Counted from the first letter of the stretch, positions 47,101-56,023 are shown. The stretch is DNA of 64,000 bases from Massilia eurypsychrophila (GCF_002760655.1 NZ_PDOC01000006.1:62001-126000), one strand, 5' to 3'. The notes: generated by a model from the sequence alone, not told the origin. Program-made: numbers and translations.

Positions 47101-47443
47101 CGCTGCTGATGACGTTGCGCACTTCGTCGGACGCTTCGATCAGGTTCTTCTTGAAGGCGAACTCGATCTGGATGCCGGCGCTGCCCTCGTTCATGAAGCT
47201 GTCGATCTTCTCGACGCCGGCGATGGCCCCGAGCGATTTTTCGATGCGGTTGACGATTTCGCGTTCGACCGTGTCGGGCGAAGCGCCCGGATACGGAATG
47301 CTGACAAACAGCATCGGCGCCTCGACGTCGGGCTCCTGGTTGACGCGCAGTTTCGTCAGGGCCATCAGGCCCAGGGCCATGATGGCGAGAATCAGGACAA
47401 TCGTCGCGACCGGTTTGCGGACGCTGAAGTCGGAGAGGAACAT
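44189..47443 (-). CDS. RND efflux permease, HAE1 family, second system
   Basis: A 1084-residue RND transporter: MFLSDFSVRKPVATIVLILAIM at the N-terminus, LRVNQEPDVEAPMLFVSIPYP, the relay helix GVLIDDAIVVRENIVRH and MGLVAKNAILLLDAARKRE in the second half. The sequence is closer to the MdtB/C-VexF-like branch than to the AcrB-like pump at 21461-24649. A longer C-terminal tail with two extra hydrophobic stretches (LLAFFQTLVEAILTLLFV) extends beyond the usual end. It pairs with the adaptor immediately upstream; no outer-membrane factor gene adjoins, so it may share one. Confidence 0.95.
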   Translation of the reverse strand: MFLSDFSVRKPVATIVLILAIMALGLMALTKLRVNQEPDVEAPMLFVSIPYPGASPDTVEREIVNRIEKSLGAIAGVEKIDSFMNEGSAGIQIEFAFKKNLIEASDEVRNVISSVRYKLPTEMREPIITRWDSSAQPIMNMALSSSSLTHAELSRLAEDTLADRFRAIDGVSNVNVGGALRRELSVLLRAEKLREYNVSVGDVVTALRTQNTNAPVGKVRGALDEKSIRLVGRIESPEEFQQIVVKRRGEEVVRLAQVAQIKDDFAEISSFSIRSGKPNVSIQVARSRDASTVSVAKDVRELVKNLEKEMPKGTKLEVTRDGGDNAQKSLNNVIESLVLGAVLTIFVVYAFLNSWRSTLITALSLPTSVIAAFIAVWLCGFTLNFMTLLGLSLAIGVLIDDAIVVRENIVRHMQMGSDRRTAALEGTAEIGMAVAATTFSIIAVFIPVAFMPGMPGEWFRPFALTVTCSVLVSLGISFTLDPMLSAYWGDPADHHTAPKTGLSRVLQRFNDWFDHQAGRYGNVIAWALHHRIWMAIIAGGTLVAAIVLQVTVGGFGFMPASDSGMLMIDVRTPSSSSIEYGRLKMEKVAEIARTLPETKDTNSNISASGGRVYVDIDKRATRSRSAKEIAADLRERIRPVVGAEFVVIDDLNGGARKPVQIDFTGPDSRKLLEITNAYMEKLRQVPGAVDVGLSEQDPKNELQIELNRGLANSMGISVNDAAQALRVAFAGVEVGDWVDPTGETRDVAVRLHPDDRVSAENIERLPIAVTGTTQMVPLDQIATVTMGKGPSRIQHTDGMRTISVSANAQGRSTGEVTSDAMKLAKSFDYPPGYGLKLGGAGKNQQELFTGMIIALLSGIGLMYLILVMQFSSFTAPLAVMMSLPLSLIGVVVALLITSSTINLMSLIGIIMLMGLVAKNAILLLDAARKREAEGYGREDALMEAGRMRLRPILMTTFALIAGMFPVALGLGEGGEFYRPLAIAIIGGTITSTILTLLVVPTFYDSIEISRDRMVAKFKRRAARINPLLAFFQTLVEAILTLLFVRLIYRGIMWLFRKMTGRGARPLVAPLVTPVITPVVALDKH

Positions 47444-47446
47444 GGC

Positions 47447-48586
47447 TTATTTCCCCTGCACGGCGGCGCTGGCGGCGGGCGCTGCGGCCACGCGGGCCGG
47501 GGCCATCTCGACCTTCTGGCCATCCTTGTAGCTCGAACTCGGGTTGCGCATGACAGTGTCGCCGGCGGCCAGGCCCTGGCGCACTTCATAGTTGCCGGTG
47601 CGCGGGTCGCGCGTGCCGATCACCAGATCGACCTTCGACAAGGTCTTGTCCTTCATGCGCCAGGCATAGGCCTTGTCGCCGGCGCGCGTCAACGCTCCTT
47701 CCGGCAGCATCAGCGCGGCGACGCTGTCGGCTTCGATGCGCCCTTCGCCGTACAGGCCGGCCACCTTCGGCTGGGCGCCGGGGGCAAAGCCGACCAGCAC
47801 TTCGACCTGGCGCGTCACTTCGTTGGCGATCGGGTCGATGCGCTTGACGACGCCGCGGAATTCCTGGCCGGCGTAGCCGTTGATGCGGAAGCTGACCGGC
47901 TGGCCGACCTTGACGGCGCTGATGCGGTCGGCCGAGACGCGCCCTTCGAAGCGCATGCTGGTCGGGTCGAGCACCTTGACCAGTTCCTTGCCGATGGCGG
48001 CGGTGTCGCCGGCCGATACCTTGCGGTCGGCCACCACGCCGTCGAACGGCGCGCGCACCAGGGTGCGCTGCAGCTGCTGGCGCGCCAGCACGGCGCGGGT
48101 GCGCGCGGCCGCCACTTCGCTCTGGGCATTATTGCGCCGCGTTTCGGCTTCGTCGAGCGCCTGCAGCGACGTCATGCCGGAGGCGCGCAGCGTCTTGAGG
48201 CGCTCGACCTGGCGCTCGGCCTGCTCGAACGCCTGGCTCGACGCGCGCGCGGCCTGCTCGGCCGAACCGAGGCTGTCGCGGATCGCCGTTTCGTCGAGCT
48301 TGACCAGCACGTCGCCGCGCTTGACCGGTTCGCCGTTTTCCTTCAGCACTTGCAGCACCACGGCCGATACCTCGGCGCGCAGGTCGGCCTTGCGCTCCGG
48401 CTGCACCGAGCCGGTGATGACCGGCCCGGACGCCAGCGCATTGCTCTGCACCGTCAACAAGTCTTCCGGAGAGATCTGCAACTGGACCGCCTTGGCGTCG
48501 GCGCCAGGCTTGGCGTCCTTCGCTCCCTTACTGCAGGCAACTAGCGCCGCGGCGATAGCGAGAACGAGCATGGTTTTACGCAGCAT
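47447..48586 (-). CDS. RND periplasmic adaptor lipoprotein, second system
   Basis: A 379-residue membrane-fusion protein: lipoprotein signal AAALVACSKG, lipoyl half-motif VSAVVLQVLKENGEPVKRG, a coiled-coil hairpin (residues ~110-180) and the second lipoyl half VRAPFDGVVADRKVSAG. It precedes the permease gene by three bases. The hydrophilic segment KGAKDAKPGADAK after the lipidation site is a flexible tether. Confidence 0.94.
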   Translation of the reverse strand: MLRKTMLVLAIAAALVACSKGAKDAKPGADAKAVQLQISPEDLLTVQSNALASGPVITGSVQPERKADLRAEVSAVVLQVLKENGEPVKRGDVLVKLDETAIRDSLGSAEQAARASSQAFEQAERQVERLKTLRASGMTSLQALDEAETRRNNAQSEVAAARTRAVLARQQLQRTLVRAPFDGVVADRKVSAGDTAAIGKELVKVLDPTSMRFEGRVSADRISAVKVGQPVSFRINGYAGQEFRGVVKRIDPIANEVTRQVEVLVGFAPGAQPKVAGLYGEGRIEADSVAALMLPEGALTRAGDKAYAWRMKDKTLSKVDLVIGTRDPRTGNYEVRQGLAAGDTVMRNPSSSYKDGQKVEMAPARVAAAPAASAAVQGK

Positions 48587-48777
48587 TGTATTTCTCCGGA
48601 AATATTAATTTTTTAACACGTAACAGCGGCACGCCGTATCATCAGCGGCACAGTATCCTTGAGCCGTATAGAGCCGTCAATCGGCGCGATTCGGCCTGCA
48701 GGTTTGTAGGGATGAAATGCGTTTGGAGGCGACGAACTGCATTTCTGGCTGATGAAATGCAGTAAGTTCGGCGCCGG

Positions 48778-49197
48778 TTACAGGGCAGCGGCCAGCGCGT
48801 TGATGGCGAAACCGACGGCGATACCGGTGCAGATGCCGCCGCCGATCTCGACGAGCGTGTGGCCCATCCGCTCGCGCAGCGGCTTTGGCGCCGCGCCGGC
48901 GGCCAGCCGGTTGATCGCCGCGGCCTGGCGGCCGACGTGCTGGCGCAGGCTGTTGGCGTCGACCATGACGATGAAGGCGAGCGTGACGGCAACGCCGAAC
49001 GCCGGGTGGTCGATCCCTTCGCGCAGCGCGATCAGGGTCGCCATGCTGGTGACGACCGCGCTGTGGTTGCTCGGAAAGCCGCCGTTGCCGACCAGGTCGA
49101 AGGCGAGCCGGCGCTGGCGCACGCTGGTGATCAGGAACTTGATCGGGCCCACCACCAGCCAGGTGGTGATGGGGGTGACAAGGTAAGCGATGTCCAT
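48778..49197 (-). CDS. Divergent PAP2 family (DUF212) membrane protein
   Basis: A 139-residue protein of the divergent PAP2/DUF212 group: the phosphatase-like loop GGFPSNHSAVVTSM, then VDANSLRQHVGRQAAAINRL, with about four hydrophobic helices. PAP2 relatives dephosphorylate lipid or isoprenoid phosphates; activity of the divergent group is poorly known. ATG 49197 is chosen because the first helix (MDIAYLVTPITTWLVV) starts there. Confidence 0.88.
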   Translation of the reverse strand: MDIAYLVTPITTWLVVGPIKFLITSVRQRRLAFDLVGNGGFPSNHSAVVTSMATLIALREGIDHPAFGVAVTLAFIVMVDANSLRQHVGRQAAAINRLAAGAAPKPLRERMGHTLVEIGGGICTGIAVGFAINALAAAL

Positions 49198-49404
49198 CGT
49201 GTGATCCCAGTGCTGCAAAGTTAAACGTAGAACGACGGTTTTCAGGTCCGTGGCGGTTTGCCGGCCCTGCTGACAGGCCATTGGAAATGCCGATGAGAAT
49301 TATCGCAGAAGCGTGCCGCCGCGGCGACCTCGAAAGCGCCTCGGTCGGGCGAAGTCGCGTTAAACTCATCCCACTGTGGCATTTCAACCAATCAAAGGGT
49401 CAGC

Positions 49405-50475
49405 ATGCGCCATTTCACGCTGTCGATCGCGGTCACCGTCATCCTCATGGGGGTGGCCGGCTGGTGGGGTTATTCGCGCGGCGGCACCGGCGCCATGCTG
49501 CAGGCACTGTGGATTGCCGGCGTGCTCGGCATCCTCGAAGTGTCGCTGTCGTTCGACAACGCGGTGGTCAACGCCACGGTGCTGCGCCACTGGAACGAGT
49601 TCTGGCGCAAGCTGTTTCTCACCGTCGGCATCCTGGTGGCGGTATTCGGCATGCGGCTGGTGTTCCCGCTGGTGATCGTCGCCGCCGCCACCGGCCTGGG
49701 CTTGGTCGATGTGTGGAACATGGCGATCAACACGCCGGACGAATATTCGCGCCACCTGGTCGAACACCACGCCGAAGTGTCGGCCTTCGGCGGCGCCTTC
49801 CTGCTGCTGGTGTTCCTCAACTTCCTGTTCAGCGACGACAAGGAACTGCACTGGCTCGGCTGGATCGAGCGCAAGGTCGGCCAGTACGGCACCGACGGCC
49901 TGGCCGTGCTGCTGACACTGCTCGCGGTGTATTACTGCATGACGCTGGTGCCGGAGGCGCGCAAGCTCGCCGTCATCATTTCCGGCACCGTCGGGGTGCT
50001 GGTGTACATCGGCGTCGACTGGATCAGCGGCTTGCTGGAAGAAAAGGAAGGCGACGCCGCGCTCGGCAAGGCCGTCTCGCAGGGCTCGATCGGCGGCTTT
50101 CTGTACCTCGAGGTGCTGGACGCCTCGTTCAGCTTCGACGGCGTGATCGGCGCCTTTGCCATCACCAACGACGTCGTCATCATCATGCTCGGGCTGGCCA
50201 TCGGCGCGATGTTCGTGCGCTCGCTGACCGTCTATATGGTGTACCGCGGCACGCTGGACGAATTTGTCTTTCTCGAGCACGGCGCCCACTACGCGATCGG
50301 CATCCTGGCGCTGATCATGTTTGCCAGCGTGAAGTATCACATTCCCGAGTGGTTCACCGGCCTGTCCGGCGTCGCCTTCATTGCCGTGTCGTTGTGGTCG
50401 TCCGTGCGCCACAGGAAGCGGCTGGCGCGCCAAGAGGCGGAAGCCGGCGACGAGGCGGAGCGCGCCTGTCCTTAA
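49405..50475 (+). CDS. DUF475 / TerC-like integral membrane protein
   Basis: A 356-residue polytopic membrane protein of the DUF475/TerC superfamily, with eight to nine helices and the duplicated acidic motifs GILEVSLSFDNAVVNATV near the start and EVLDASFSFDGVIGAFA in the second half, whose Asp/Glu residues may bind metal. Relatives are linked to tellurite resistance or metal export; the actual substrate is unknown. A basic and acidic cytoplasmic tail ends the protein. Start ATG 49405. Confidence 0.88.
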   Translation: MRHFTLSIAVTVILMGVAGWWGYSRGGTGAMLQALWIAGVLGILEVSLSFDNAVVNATVLRHWNEFWRKLFLTVGILVAVFGMRLVFPLVIVAAATGLGLVDVWNMAINTPDEYSRHLVEHHAEVSAFGGAFLLLVFLNFLFSDDKELHWLGWIERKVGQYGTDGLAVLLTLLAVYYCMTLVPEARKLAVIISGTVGVLVYIGVDWISGLLEEKEGDAALGKAVSQGSIGGFLYLEVLDASFSFDGVIGAFAITNDVVIIMLGLAIGAMFVRSLTVYMVYRGTLDEFVFLEHGAHYAIGILALIMFASVKYHIPEWFTGLSGVAFIAVSLWSSVRHRKRLARQEAEAGDEAERACP

Positions 50476-50542
50476 TGTTTTGACTATTGCCACTATCATG
50501 GCAGAATGGGCGCGCCCTTACATCGACCACGAGAACTTGACC

Positions 50543-50914
50543 ATGACCCGTCCGAAACGCCTGCCCCTCATCCTGCTGGCGGTGCTTGCCGCCGCGGTAG
50601 CCATCTTCGCCGCCTACGCCTGGATCACGCTGCAAGTGTCGTACGCGGAAGGCGAACGCGCCGGCTACCTGCAAAAGTTTTCCCGCAAGGGCTGGATCTG
50701 CAAGACCTGGGAAGGCGAAATCCTGCTCACCAGCATGCCCGGCGCGATCCCCGAACGCTTCGAGTTTTCGGTGCGCGACGACCTCGTCGCCAAGCAGCTG
50801 ATGGCGGCGATGGGCAAGCGCGTCAACCTGACCTACTCGCAGCACAAGGGCGTGCCGAGCGCCTGCTTCGGCGAGACCGAATACTTCATCGAGAAAGTCA
50901 CGCTGCAGCAGTAG
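50543..50914 (+). CDS. Single-pass membrane-anchored hypothetical protein (123 aa)
   Basis: The product begins MTRPKRLPLILLAVLAAAVAI (basic then hydrophobic, likely an uncleaved anchor) and continues with a soluble domain of about 90 residues: YAEGERAGYLQKFSRKG, WICKTWEGEILLT, FEFSVRDDLVAKQL, and a conserved-looking Cys pair (WICKTW and SACFGE). It probably sits in the inner membrane facing the periplasm. No named family is recognised. ATG 50543 is decided by the signal-like start. Confidence 0.8.
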   Translation: MTRPKRLPLILLAVLAAAVAIFAAYAWITLQVSYAEGERAGYLQKFSRKGWICKTWEGEILLTSMPGAIPERFEFSVRDDLVAKQLMAAMGKRVNLTYSQHKGVPSACFGETEYFIEKVTLQQ

Positions 50915-50940
50915 ATGCCGGCAGTAGTTGCCAGCGATAG

Positions 50941-51663
50941 TTACTGGTAACGCGCCATGATGGCGGTGATGGTGCCGTCGCGCTGCAGCTGGGCCACGGC
51001 GCGCTCCATCTGGGCCGGCGAGACGGCGCCGTTGGGCGACAGCGCGCAGCCGGTCATGTAGTGCTTCACCACCAGCGGCGGATGCAGCGCCAGCGGCGGA
51101 TCGGCCAGCTTCATCCGGTAATCGATCAGGTGCTTGCTGGTGACCATGTGGTGCAGCCGCCCGAGGCCCAGCTTGCGCAGGTTCAGGTCGGTGCTGGGGC
51201 CGTCGGCGCGGACAAAGGCGCTGCCGAGAGCGCGCTCGAGATCCGGATACGTATAGCCGAACACCGTGCCGATCGGCTCGCCGCGCAGGTCCGCCAGCGA
51301 GCGCGGGCGCGGGAAGGCGCGGCTGGTGATGACCACTTCGACCAGCGGCACGAACGGCTGGCTCCACGGAAAGGTGCCGTCGAGCCACTCGGGAATGTAG
51401 CCGCACAGCACGTCGGCCTTGCCGCTGTTGAGGGCGCCGACGATGCGCTTGCGCGGCAACGCCAGGAAGCGCGGCTGGCGCCCGAGCGCGCCGGCCAATG
51501 CCTCGCCGACATGCTTGTGCAGGCCCTCGACCAGCTGATAGTTGCGAAAACGCGCCATCGGCATTTCGGTGGCGGTATCGACCAGGATGACGAGCTCGGC
51601 CGCGGGAAGCGACAGCGGCAGCAGCAGCGCGAGGCACAGTGCGGTTCGAAAGTAAAAAGACAT
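50941..51663 (-). CDS. Periplasmic amino-acid-type substrate-binding protein (SBP_bac_3)
   Basis: A 240-residue protein with a signal peptide (FRTALCLALLLPLSLPAA) and the fold of family 3 solute-binding proteins: lobe one VDTATEMPMARFRNYQL, hinge segment DLRGEPIGTVFGYTYP, and the C-terminal SPAQMERAVAQLQRDGTITAIMARY. No transporter genes adjoin, so it may be a stand-alone sensor or lone binding protein. Many such orphan proteins are found in this group of bacteria. Convergent with the 123-residue protein gene. Confidence 0.88.
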   Translation of the reverse strand: MSFYFRTALCLALLLPLSLPAAELVILVDTATEMPMARFRNYQLVEGLHKHVGEALAGALGRQPRFLALPRKRIVGALNSGKADVLCGYIPEWLDGTFPWSQPFVPLVEVVITSRAFPRPRSLADLRGEPIGTVFGYTYPDLERALGSAFVRADGPSTDLNLRKLGLGRLHHMVTSKHLIDYRMKLADPPLALHPPLVVKHYMTGCALSPNGAVSPAQMERAVAQLQRDGTITAIMARYQ

Positions 51664-51707
51664 GAGACCTTGGAGCGTGGACGGAGGGGGCTGACCCGGC
51701 CGCCATT

Positions 51708-53957
51708 TTACTTCAGCGGCAGCGACGACGGTTGGGTCAGCAGGCGGCCGATGACTTCGCGCGTGATGGTTTCGGACGACGTGCGCTGAATCGCTTCGGA
51801 CGAGCGCTGCGCGGCGGCCTCGCTGGTGGCGGCCAGCGCGCGCCGTTCGGCGGCGTGGCGTTCGGTCTCCAGCGCCAGCAGTTGCTGCCTGGCTTCGGCC
51901 ATCGCCTGCGTCGTCATCGCCACCTTGCGCTGCATGGCGGCGTGCGCCTGGGCGCTGTCGAGCAGCAGGCGCTGCGCTTCGAGCTTGTCCGTCACGGCCT
52001 GCGCGGCCGCTTCCTCGGCCATCTCGATCTGATGGGCGACATCGGCTTTTTCCTGTTCGGCTGCCAGGCGCGCCTGCACGGCGGCGGCCCCCGCATGCTC
52101 GGATTCGATGCGCGCCGCGATCGCCGCGCTCTCCTGCGCCTGCACCGCGGCGCTGCCGCGCTGTGCCTCGACCAGCTGTTCGGCCAGCGCCAGCGCGGCG
52201 TGTTCGGCGGCCAGCGCTTCTTCGGCCAGCGCCAGCTGCTGCTGTTCGGCGGCGCGGCGCGCGGCCTGGACGTCGGCCTGTTCGGCGGCCGCCTTGAGCT
52301 GCGCGGTGACGGCAGCGGCGGCGACGGCCTGCTCTTCGCTATCGCGTTCGGCCTGCTCGGCGAGCGCGCGGGTGGCGTCGATTTGCGCCAGCTGCGCCTG
52401 TTCGGCGCGGCGCTCGCTATCGACCTTCTGGCGCAGCAGCGCTGCCTGCGCCGACTGCGCCTCGGCGCGCGCCTGCGCGGCGGCGCCGAGTTCCTGTTCG
52501 GCGGCCAGCTTGTCCTGCAAGGCCAGCAATGCCTGCTGCTCGGCGTCGGCGCGGGCACGCTCGGCATCGGCGAGCGCCTGTTCCTGCTCGGCCCTGCGGC
52601 CGGCCAGTGCGGCACATTCGGCCTGCTGGGCGACCTGCTCGGCGACGGCGGCCAGTTCGGCGGCGGCGGCGGCGTTGGCGGCGGCGGCCAGCGCGGCGGC
52701 CTGCTCGGACAAGGCGGCGCGCTCGCCGGCCAGCATGCCGGCGCGCTGCTGCTCGTGCGCGTCGAGTTCGGCGGCGGCGGCGGCGGCCTTTTCGGCGATG
52801 GCGCGTTCGCGCGCCGCTTCGATGGCGAGCGCTTCGGCCGCCATCCTGGCGCGCACTTCGTCGCCGGCTTCTTCTTCGGCCAGCGCGCGCGCCAGCGCCA
52901 CTTCGCGCAACTGGCGGTCCACTTCGATGCGCGCCTCGGTGGCGGCCATGATGCGCCCTTCCGCTTCGCGCCGCGCTTCGGCGCCGGCGGCGGCCATCTT
53001 CTCGACGCGCGCACGGTGAATCGCGGCATCGCGCAGTTCTTTTTCGGTCTGCAGGCGCAGATGGATCGACTTGGCCGCGACCCGCTCCGACTCGGCCTGG
53101 GCGATGGCGATGGCCTCGCGCTCCTGCTCGATGTGGGCCAGCGCGCGCGCTTCTTCCAGCGCCCGTGCTTCGGCGACCGCGCGCGCAAAGGCCGACGCCA
53201 GCGCCACCTGGTCGGCTTTTTCGCGCTGCACTGTCAGCTCGAGCGCTTCGGCTTCGGCTTCGGCCAGCAGTTCGGCGGTCTGGCGCGCGCCCTTGGCCTG
53301 GCGCTCGCGTTCGCGCGCCAGGGTCGCCACGCGGGCATCGGCGGTGGCGATGTGCAGCACTTCTTCCTTGGCCGCGTGCACCGCGGCGACCCGTTCGACC
53401 GCCTGCAGGCGCGCCTGCTCGGTGTGCACTTCGAGGTCTTCGACGGCGCGCGCGGCGCGTTCGGCCATCTGCGCTTCGGCTTCGATCTGTTCGGCGGCGC
53501 GGCGGCGCGCTTCTTCTTCGGACCTGGCGCGCGCTTCGGCGGCCAGCTTGATCTTGGTGTCGGCCTCGACGCGAGCGCGCAGTTCGGCCGTCTCCTGGCG
53601 CACCGCTTGCAGGCGCTCCATGCTGGCCTGGGCGGCGGCGCGCAGCGAATCGAGGCGGTCGCGGTTCGCTTCGATCGCGTCTTCCGACGCCTGCGCGTGT
53701 TCCAGCGCGGCGGCGGCGGCGGCGGCATCCATCGCGGCGCGCTCCTCGGCCAGGCTGCGCGCGCGCGCTTCAGCGTGGGCCCGGCTCTCGGCCGCGCACG
53801 ACGCCTTCGCTTCGGCCTCGACACGCGCGATCGCCTCGTGAATCGCCCGCATTTCCGACTTGGCGCGGCCAGGCGCCTCGGCCGCGGGCGCTGCCTCTGC
53901 CGCCGGCAGGTCAATGCTCACATGTGCGTCGTCGTGCTGGGCCGGTACTGATTGCAT
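51708..53957 (-). CDS. Large Ala/Glu/Arg-rich coiled-coil protein (749 aa)
   Basis: After a short N-terminal region (MQSVPAQHDDAHVSIDLPAAE) the protein is one almost continuous coiled coil to residue ~720: heptad-rich blocks of Ala, Glu, Arg and Gln such as ARVEAEAKASCAAESRAHAE and EEARRRAAEQIEAEAQMAER, without proline breaks. It ends with a short Ser/Thr tail (ETITREVIGRLLTQPSSL). No signal peptide or membrane segment. Such proteins act as cytoskeletal or polar scaffolds; the role here is unknown. The ATG at 53957 is favoured over in-frame upstream starts because the upstream residues are basic and unlike the rest. The opposite strand has a 739-codon open frame that is a compositional shadow. 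Confidence 0.75.
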   Translation of the reverse strand: MQSVPAQHDDAHVSIDLPAAEAAPAAEAPGRAKSEMRAIHEAIARVEAEAKASCAAESRAHAEARARSLAEERAAMDAAAAAAALEHAQASEDAIEANRDRLDSLRAAAQASMERLQAVRQETAELRARVEADTKIKLAAEARARSEEEARRRAAEQIEAEAQMAERAARAVEDLEVHTEQARLQAVERVAAVHAAKEEVLHIATADARVATLARERERQAKGARQTAELLAEAEAEALELTVQREKADQVALASAFARAVAEARALEEARALAHIEQEREAIAIAQAESERVAAKSIHLRLQTEKELRDAAIHRARVEKMAAAGAEARREAEGRIMAATEARIEVDRQLREVALARALAEEEAGDEVRARMAAEALAIEAARERAIAEKAAAAAAELDAHEQQRAGMLAGERAALSEQAAALAAAANAAAAAELAAVAEQVAQQAECAALAGRRAEQEQALADAERARADAEQQALLALQDKLAAEQELGAAAQARAEAQSAQAALLRQKVDSERRAEQAQLAQIDATRALAEQAERDSEEQAVAAAAVTAQLKAAAEQADVQAARRAAEQQQLALAEEALAAEHAALALAEQLVEAQRGSAAVQAQESAAIAARIESEHAGAAAVQARLAAEQEKADVAHQIEMAEEAAAQAVTDKLEAQRLLLDSAQAHAAMQRKVAMTTQAMAEARQQLLALETERHAAERRALAATSEAAAQRSSEAIQRTSSETITREVIGRLLTQPSSLPLK

Positions 53958-54084
53958 GGTCGTTCTCGCTAAGCTGAAGGGGCGCCTTCCAAAGCGGAAG
54001 TCATCTCGTCGATTATCGGTCAGCAATGGTTTGGACGGCGCACCAAGCAGACGGGGGAAAGCGCCTCATTTCCCCGCTTTATGG

Positions 54085-55095
54085 CTAGGCCGGCCAGAGC
54101 GGCGGCTCGTCCATCAGCGCAACCTGTTCGCGCAGCTCGAGAATTCTGTCTTGCCAGTAACGTTGCGTGTTAAACCATGGAAAGGCGACCGGAAAGGCCG
54201 GGTCGTCCCAGCGCATCGCCAGCCAGGCCGAATAGTGCAGCAGGCGCAAGGTGCGCAGCGCCTCGACCAGGTACAGCTGGCGCGGGTCGAAATCGGCGAA
54301 ATCCTCGTAGCCGGCCAGGATGTCGCCCATCTGGCGCACCATGTCGGCTCGCTCGCCCGACATCAGCATCCACAGGTCCTGGACGGCCGGACCGGTGCGG
54401 CTGTCGTCGAAGTCGACGAAGTGCGGGCCGGCGTCGGTCCACAGCACGTTGCCGGCATGGCAATCTCCGTGCAGCCGCAGGACCGGTTGCTCGCCTGCCC
54501 GTTCATAGCAGCGCGCCACGCCTTCGAGGGCCTGGTCGACCACGCTGGTCCACGCCGGCAGCAGTTCCGGCGGAATGAAGCCGTTCGCCAGCAGGTAAGC
54601 GCGTGGCGCGCGGCCGAACGTATCGACCGTCAGCGCCGGCCGCTCGTGAAACGGCGCCAGCGCGCCGACGGCGTGGATGCGGCCGATGAAGCGGCCGATC
54701 CATTCGAGCGCCTTGGGGTCGTCCAGCTCCGGCGCGCGGCCGCCCCGGCTGGGAAATACCGCGAACTTAAAGCCCGCAAATGCATGCAACGTGCGCCCTT
54801 CCAGCGTCATCGCGGCCACTACCGGAATCTCGCGCTCGACCAGCTCGGCGACGAACGCGTGTTCCTCGAGGATGGCGGCGTCGCTCCAGCGGTCGGGCCG
54901 GTAGAACTTGACGACGACCGGGCCGCCCTCTTCGCGGCCGACCTGGTAGACGCGGTTCTCGTAGCTGTTGAGCGCCAGCAGGCGTCCGTCGCCGAACAGG
55001 CCGACCGAGTCGAGCGCATCGAGGACGCAGGATGGCTCGAGCGCGGAGAAGGGATGTTCCGCGGGCTCGTCCGCGTCGGTGGTAAGAATATTCAT
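54085..55095 (-). CDS. srkA: SrkA (YihE)-type stress-response serine/threonine kinase
   Basis: A 336-residue aminoglycoside-phosphotransferase-fold kinase of the SrkA group: NSYENRVYQVGREEGGPVVV, FYRPDRWSD with the ATP lysine before it, catalytic loop LRLHGDCHAGNVLW and metal-binding VDFDDSRTGPAVQDLWM. SrkA counters toxin-mediated cell death in E. coli. ATG 55095 is preferred over 55206 because the repeat-rich upstream sequence is not protein-like. Length is normal. Confidence 0.93.
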   Translation of the reverse strand: MNILTTDADEPAEHPFSALEPSCVLDALDSVGLFGDGRLLALNSYENRVYQVGREEGGPVVVKFYRPDRWSDAAILEEHAFVAELVEREIPVVAAMTLEGRTLHAFAGFKFAVFPSRGGRAPELDDPKALEWIGRFIGRIHAVGALAPFHERPALTVDTFGRAPRAYLLANGFIPPELLPAWTSVVDQALEGVARCYERAGEQPVLRLHGDCHAGNVLWTDAGPHFVDFDDSRTGPAVQDLWMLMSGERADMVRQMGDILAGYEDFADFDPRQLYLVEALRTLRLLHYSAWLAMRWDDPAFPVAFPWFNTQRYWQDRILELREQVALMDEPPLWPA

Positions 55096-55126
55096 AGGTC
55101 CATTGTAAGGCCACCGTAGAAAAAAC

Positions 55127-55221
55127 GGGTCTGACCCCAATTGTTTTGGTGCTGTCGAGGTCGCGCTCAGGCCCCGCGAAACTTGCCACGCGTCGCTTTT
55201 CAACAATCGGGGTCAGACCCC
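55127..55221. repeat. Inverted pair of GGGTCTGACCCC palindromic repeats
   Basis: GGGTCTGACCCC at 55127-55138 and GGGGTCAGACCCC at 55209-55221 are near-palindromes. Their flanks also match in inverted orientation (CCCCAATTGTT against AACAATCGGGG), so the two units form an inverted pair about 70 bases apart, in the gap between srkA and the UPF0149 gene. The same core recurs at 57619-57656. The arrangement resembles REP/BIME elements. Confidence 0.75.
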
Positions 55222-55318
55222 AATTTTATTCGGTCGCGGCCATTTAAATTGCAGCAGGCACCGGGTTTCGGGCGCGCAGGCGTTAAACTAGCGCCTTCAT
55301 TCCAAGAAAGAGCACCCC

Positions 55319-56014
55319 ATGCAATACGATCAGCCCCTGTCAGAAAAAGAATTCAACGAACTCGACCAGTTCCTGTTGTCCGACCGCAGTTCCGACGACG
55401 CCATGACGATGGATACGCTGCACGGCTTCCTGACGGCCATCGCGATCGGCCCGGAAACCATCATGCCGAGCGAATGGCTGCCCAAAGTGTGGGGCGAAGA
55501 CGCCAACAGCGAACCGAAATGGAAGAATCCGAAAGAAGCCGAGCGCATCTTCGAACTGATCATGCGCTTCATGAATGAAGTGGCCGTCACGTTCGAAGTG
55601 GCGCCGAAGGAATTCGAACCGCTGTTTTGCGAACATGAGCACGGCGAAGAGACGCTGATCGACGCCGAAGCCTGGTGCTGGGGCTTCTGGGAAGGCATGG
55701 AGCTGCGCCCGGGATCGTGGAATCCGATCTGGGAATCCGACCTGGCCCCACTGATGCGCCCGATCTACCTGCTCGGCGCCGACGAGATCGAGGAAGAGGA
55801 ACTGAAAGAAGTCGACGATCCGGTCAAGGGCCACAAGCTGGCGCTCGAGATCGAGGCGAACTTGCCGTCGATCTACAAGTTCTGGCTGCCGCTGCGCAAG
55901 TCCGCGGTGCAAACCATCAAGCGCGATGAGCCGAAGGTCGGCCGCAACGACGACTGCCCTTGCGGCAGCGGCAAGAAATACAAGAAGTGCTGCGGCGCCG
56001 ACAAGGCGGAATAG
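55319..56014 (+). CDS. UPF0149/YecA family protein with C-terminal SEC-C zinc motif
   Basis: A 231-residue protein. The N-terminal UPF0149 domain shows [26 protein letters not shown] and [19 protein letters not shown]. An acidic linker ([14 protein letters not shown]) follows, and the end is a SEC-C zinc-binding motif, [18 protein letters not shown], as in the C-terminus of SecA. YecA/AscA proteins with this layout bind ribosomes or SecA partners in E. coli. Start ATG 55319 follows GAAAGAG. A perfect GC hairpin terminator lies just after the stop. Confidence 0.93.
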   Translation: MQYDQPLSEKEFNELDQFLLSDRSSDDAMTMDTLHGFLTAIAIGPETIMPSEWLPKVWGEDANSEPKWKNPKEAERIFELIMRFMNEVAVTFEVAPKEFEPLFCEHEHGEETLIDAEAWCWGFWEGMELRPGSWNPIWESDLAPLMRPIYLLGADEIEEEELKEVDDPVKGHKLALEIEANLPSIYKFWLPLRKSAVQTIKRDEPKVGRNDDCPCGSGKKYKKCCGADKAE

Positions 56015-56023
56015 AGCAGTCAC

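Noticed and set aside
44192-48544. Long plus-strand frames opposite the second RND system
   Set aside because: They mirror the GC pattern of the permease and adaptor genes; composition is His/Gln/Arg-rich without motifs.
51732-53951. 739-codon plus-strand frame opposite the coiled-coil gene
   Set aside because: Its Gly/Phe/Leu/Arg-rich composition is the complement of Ala/Glu codons; it has no domain or ribosome site, whereas the minus strand gives a regular heptad pattern.
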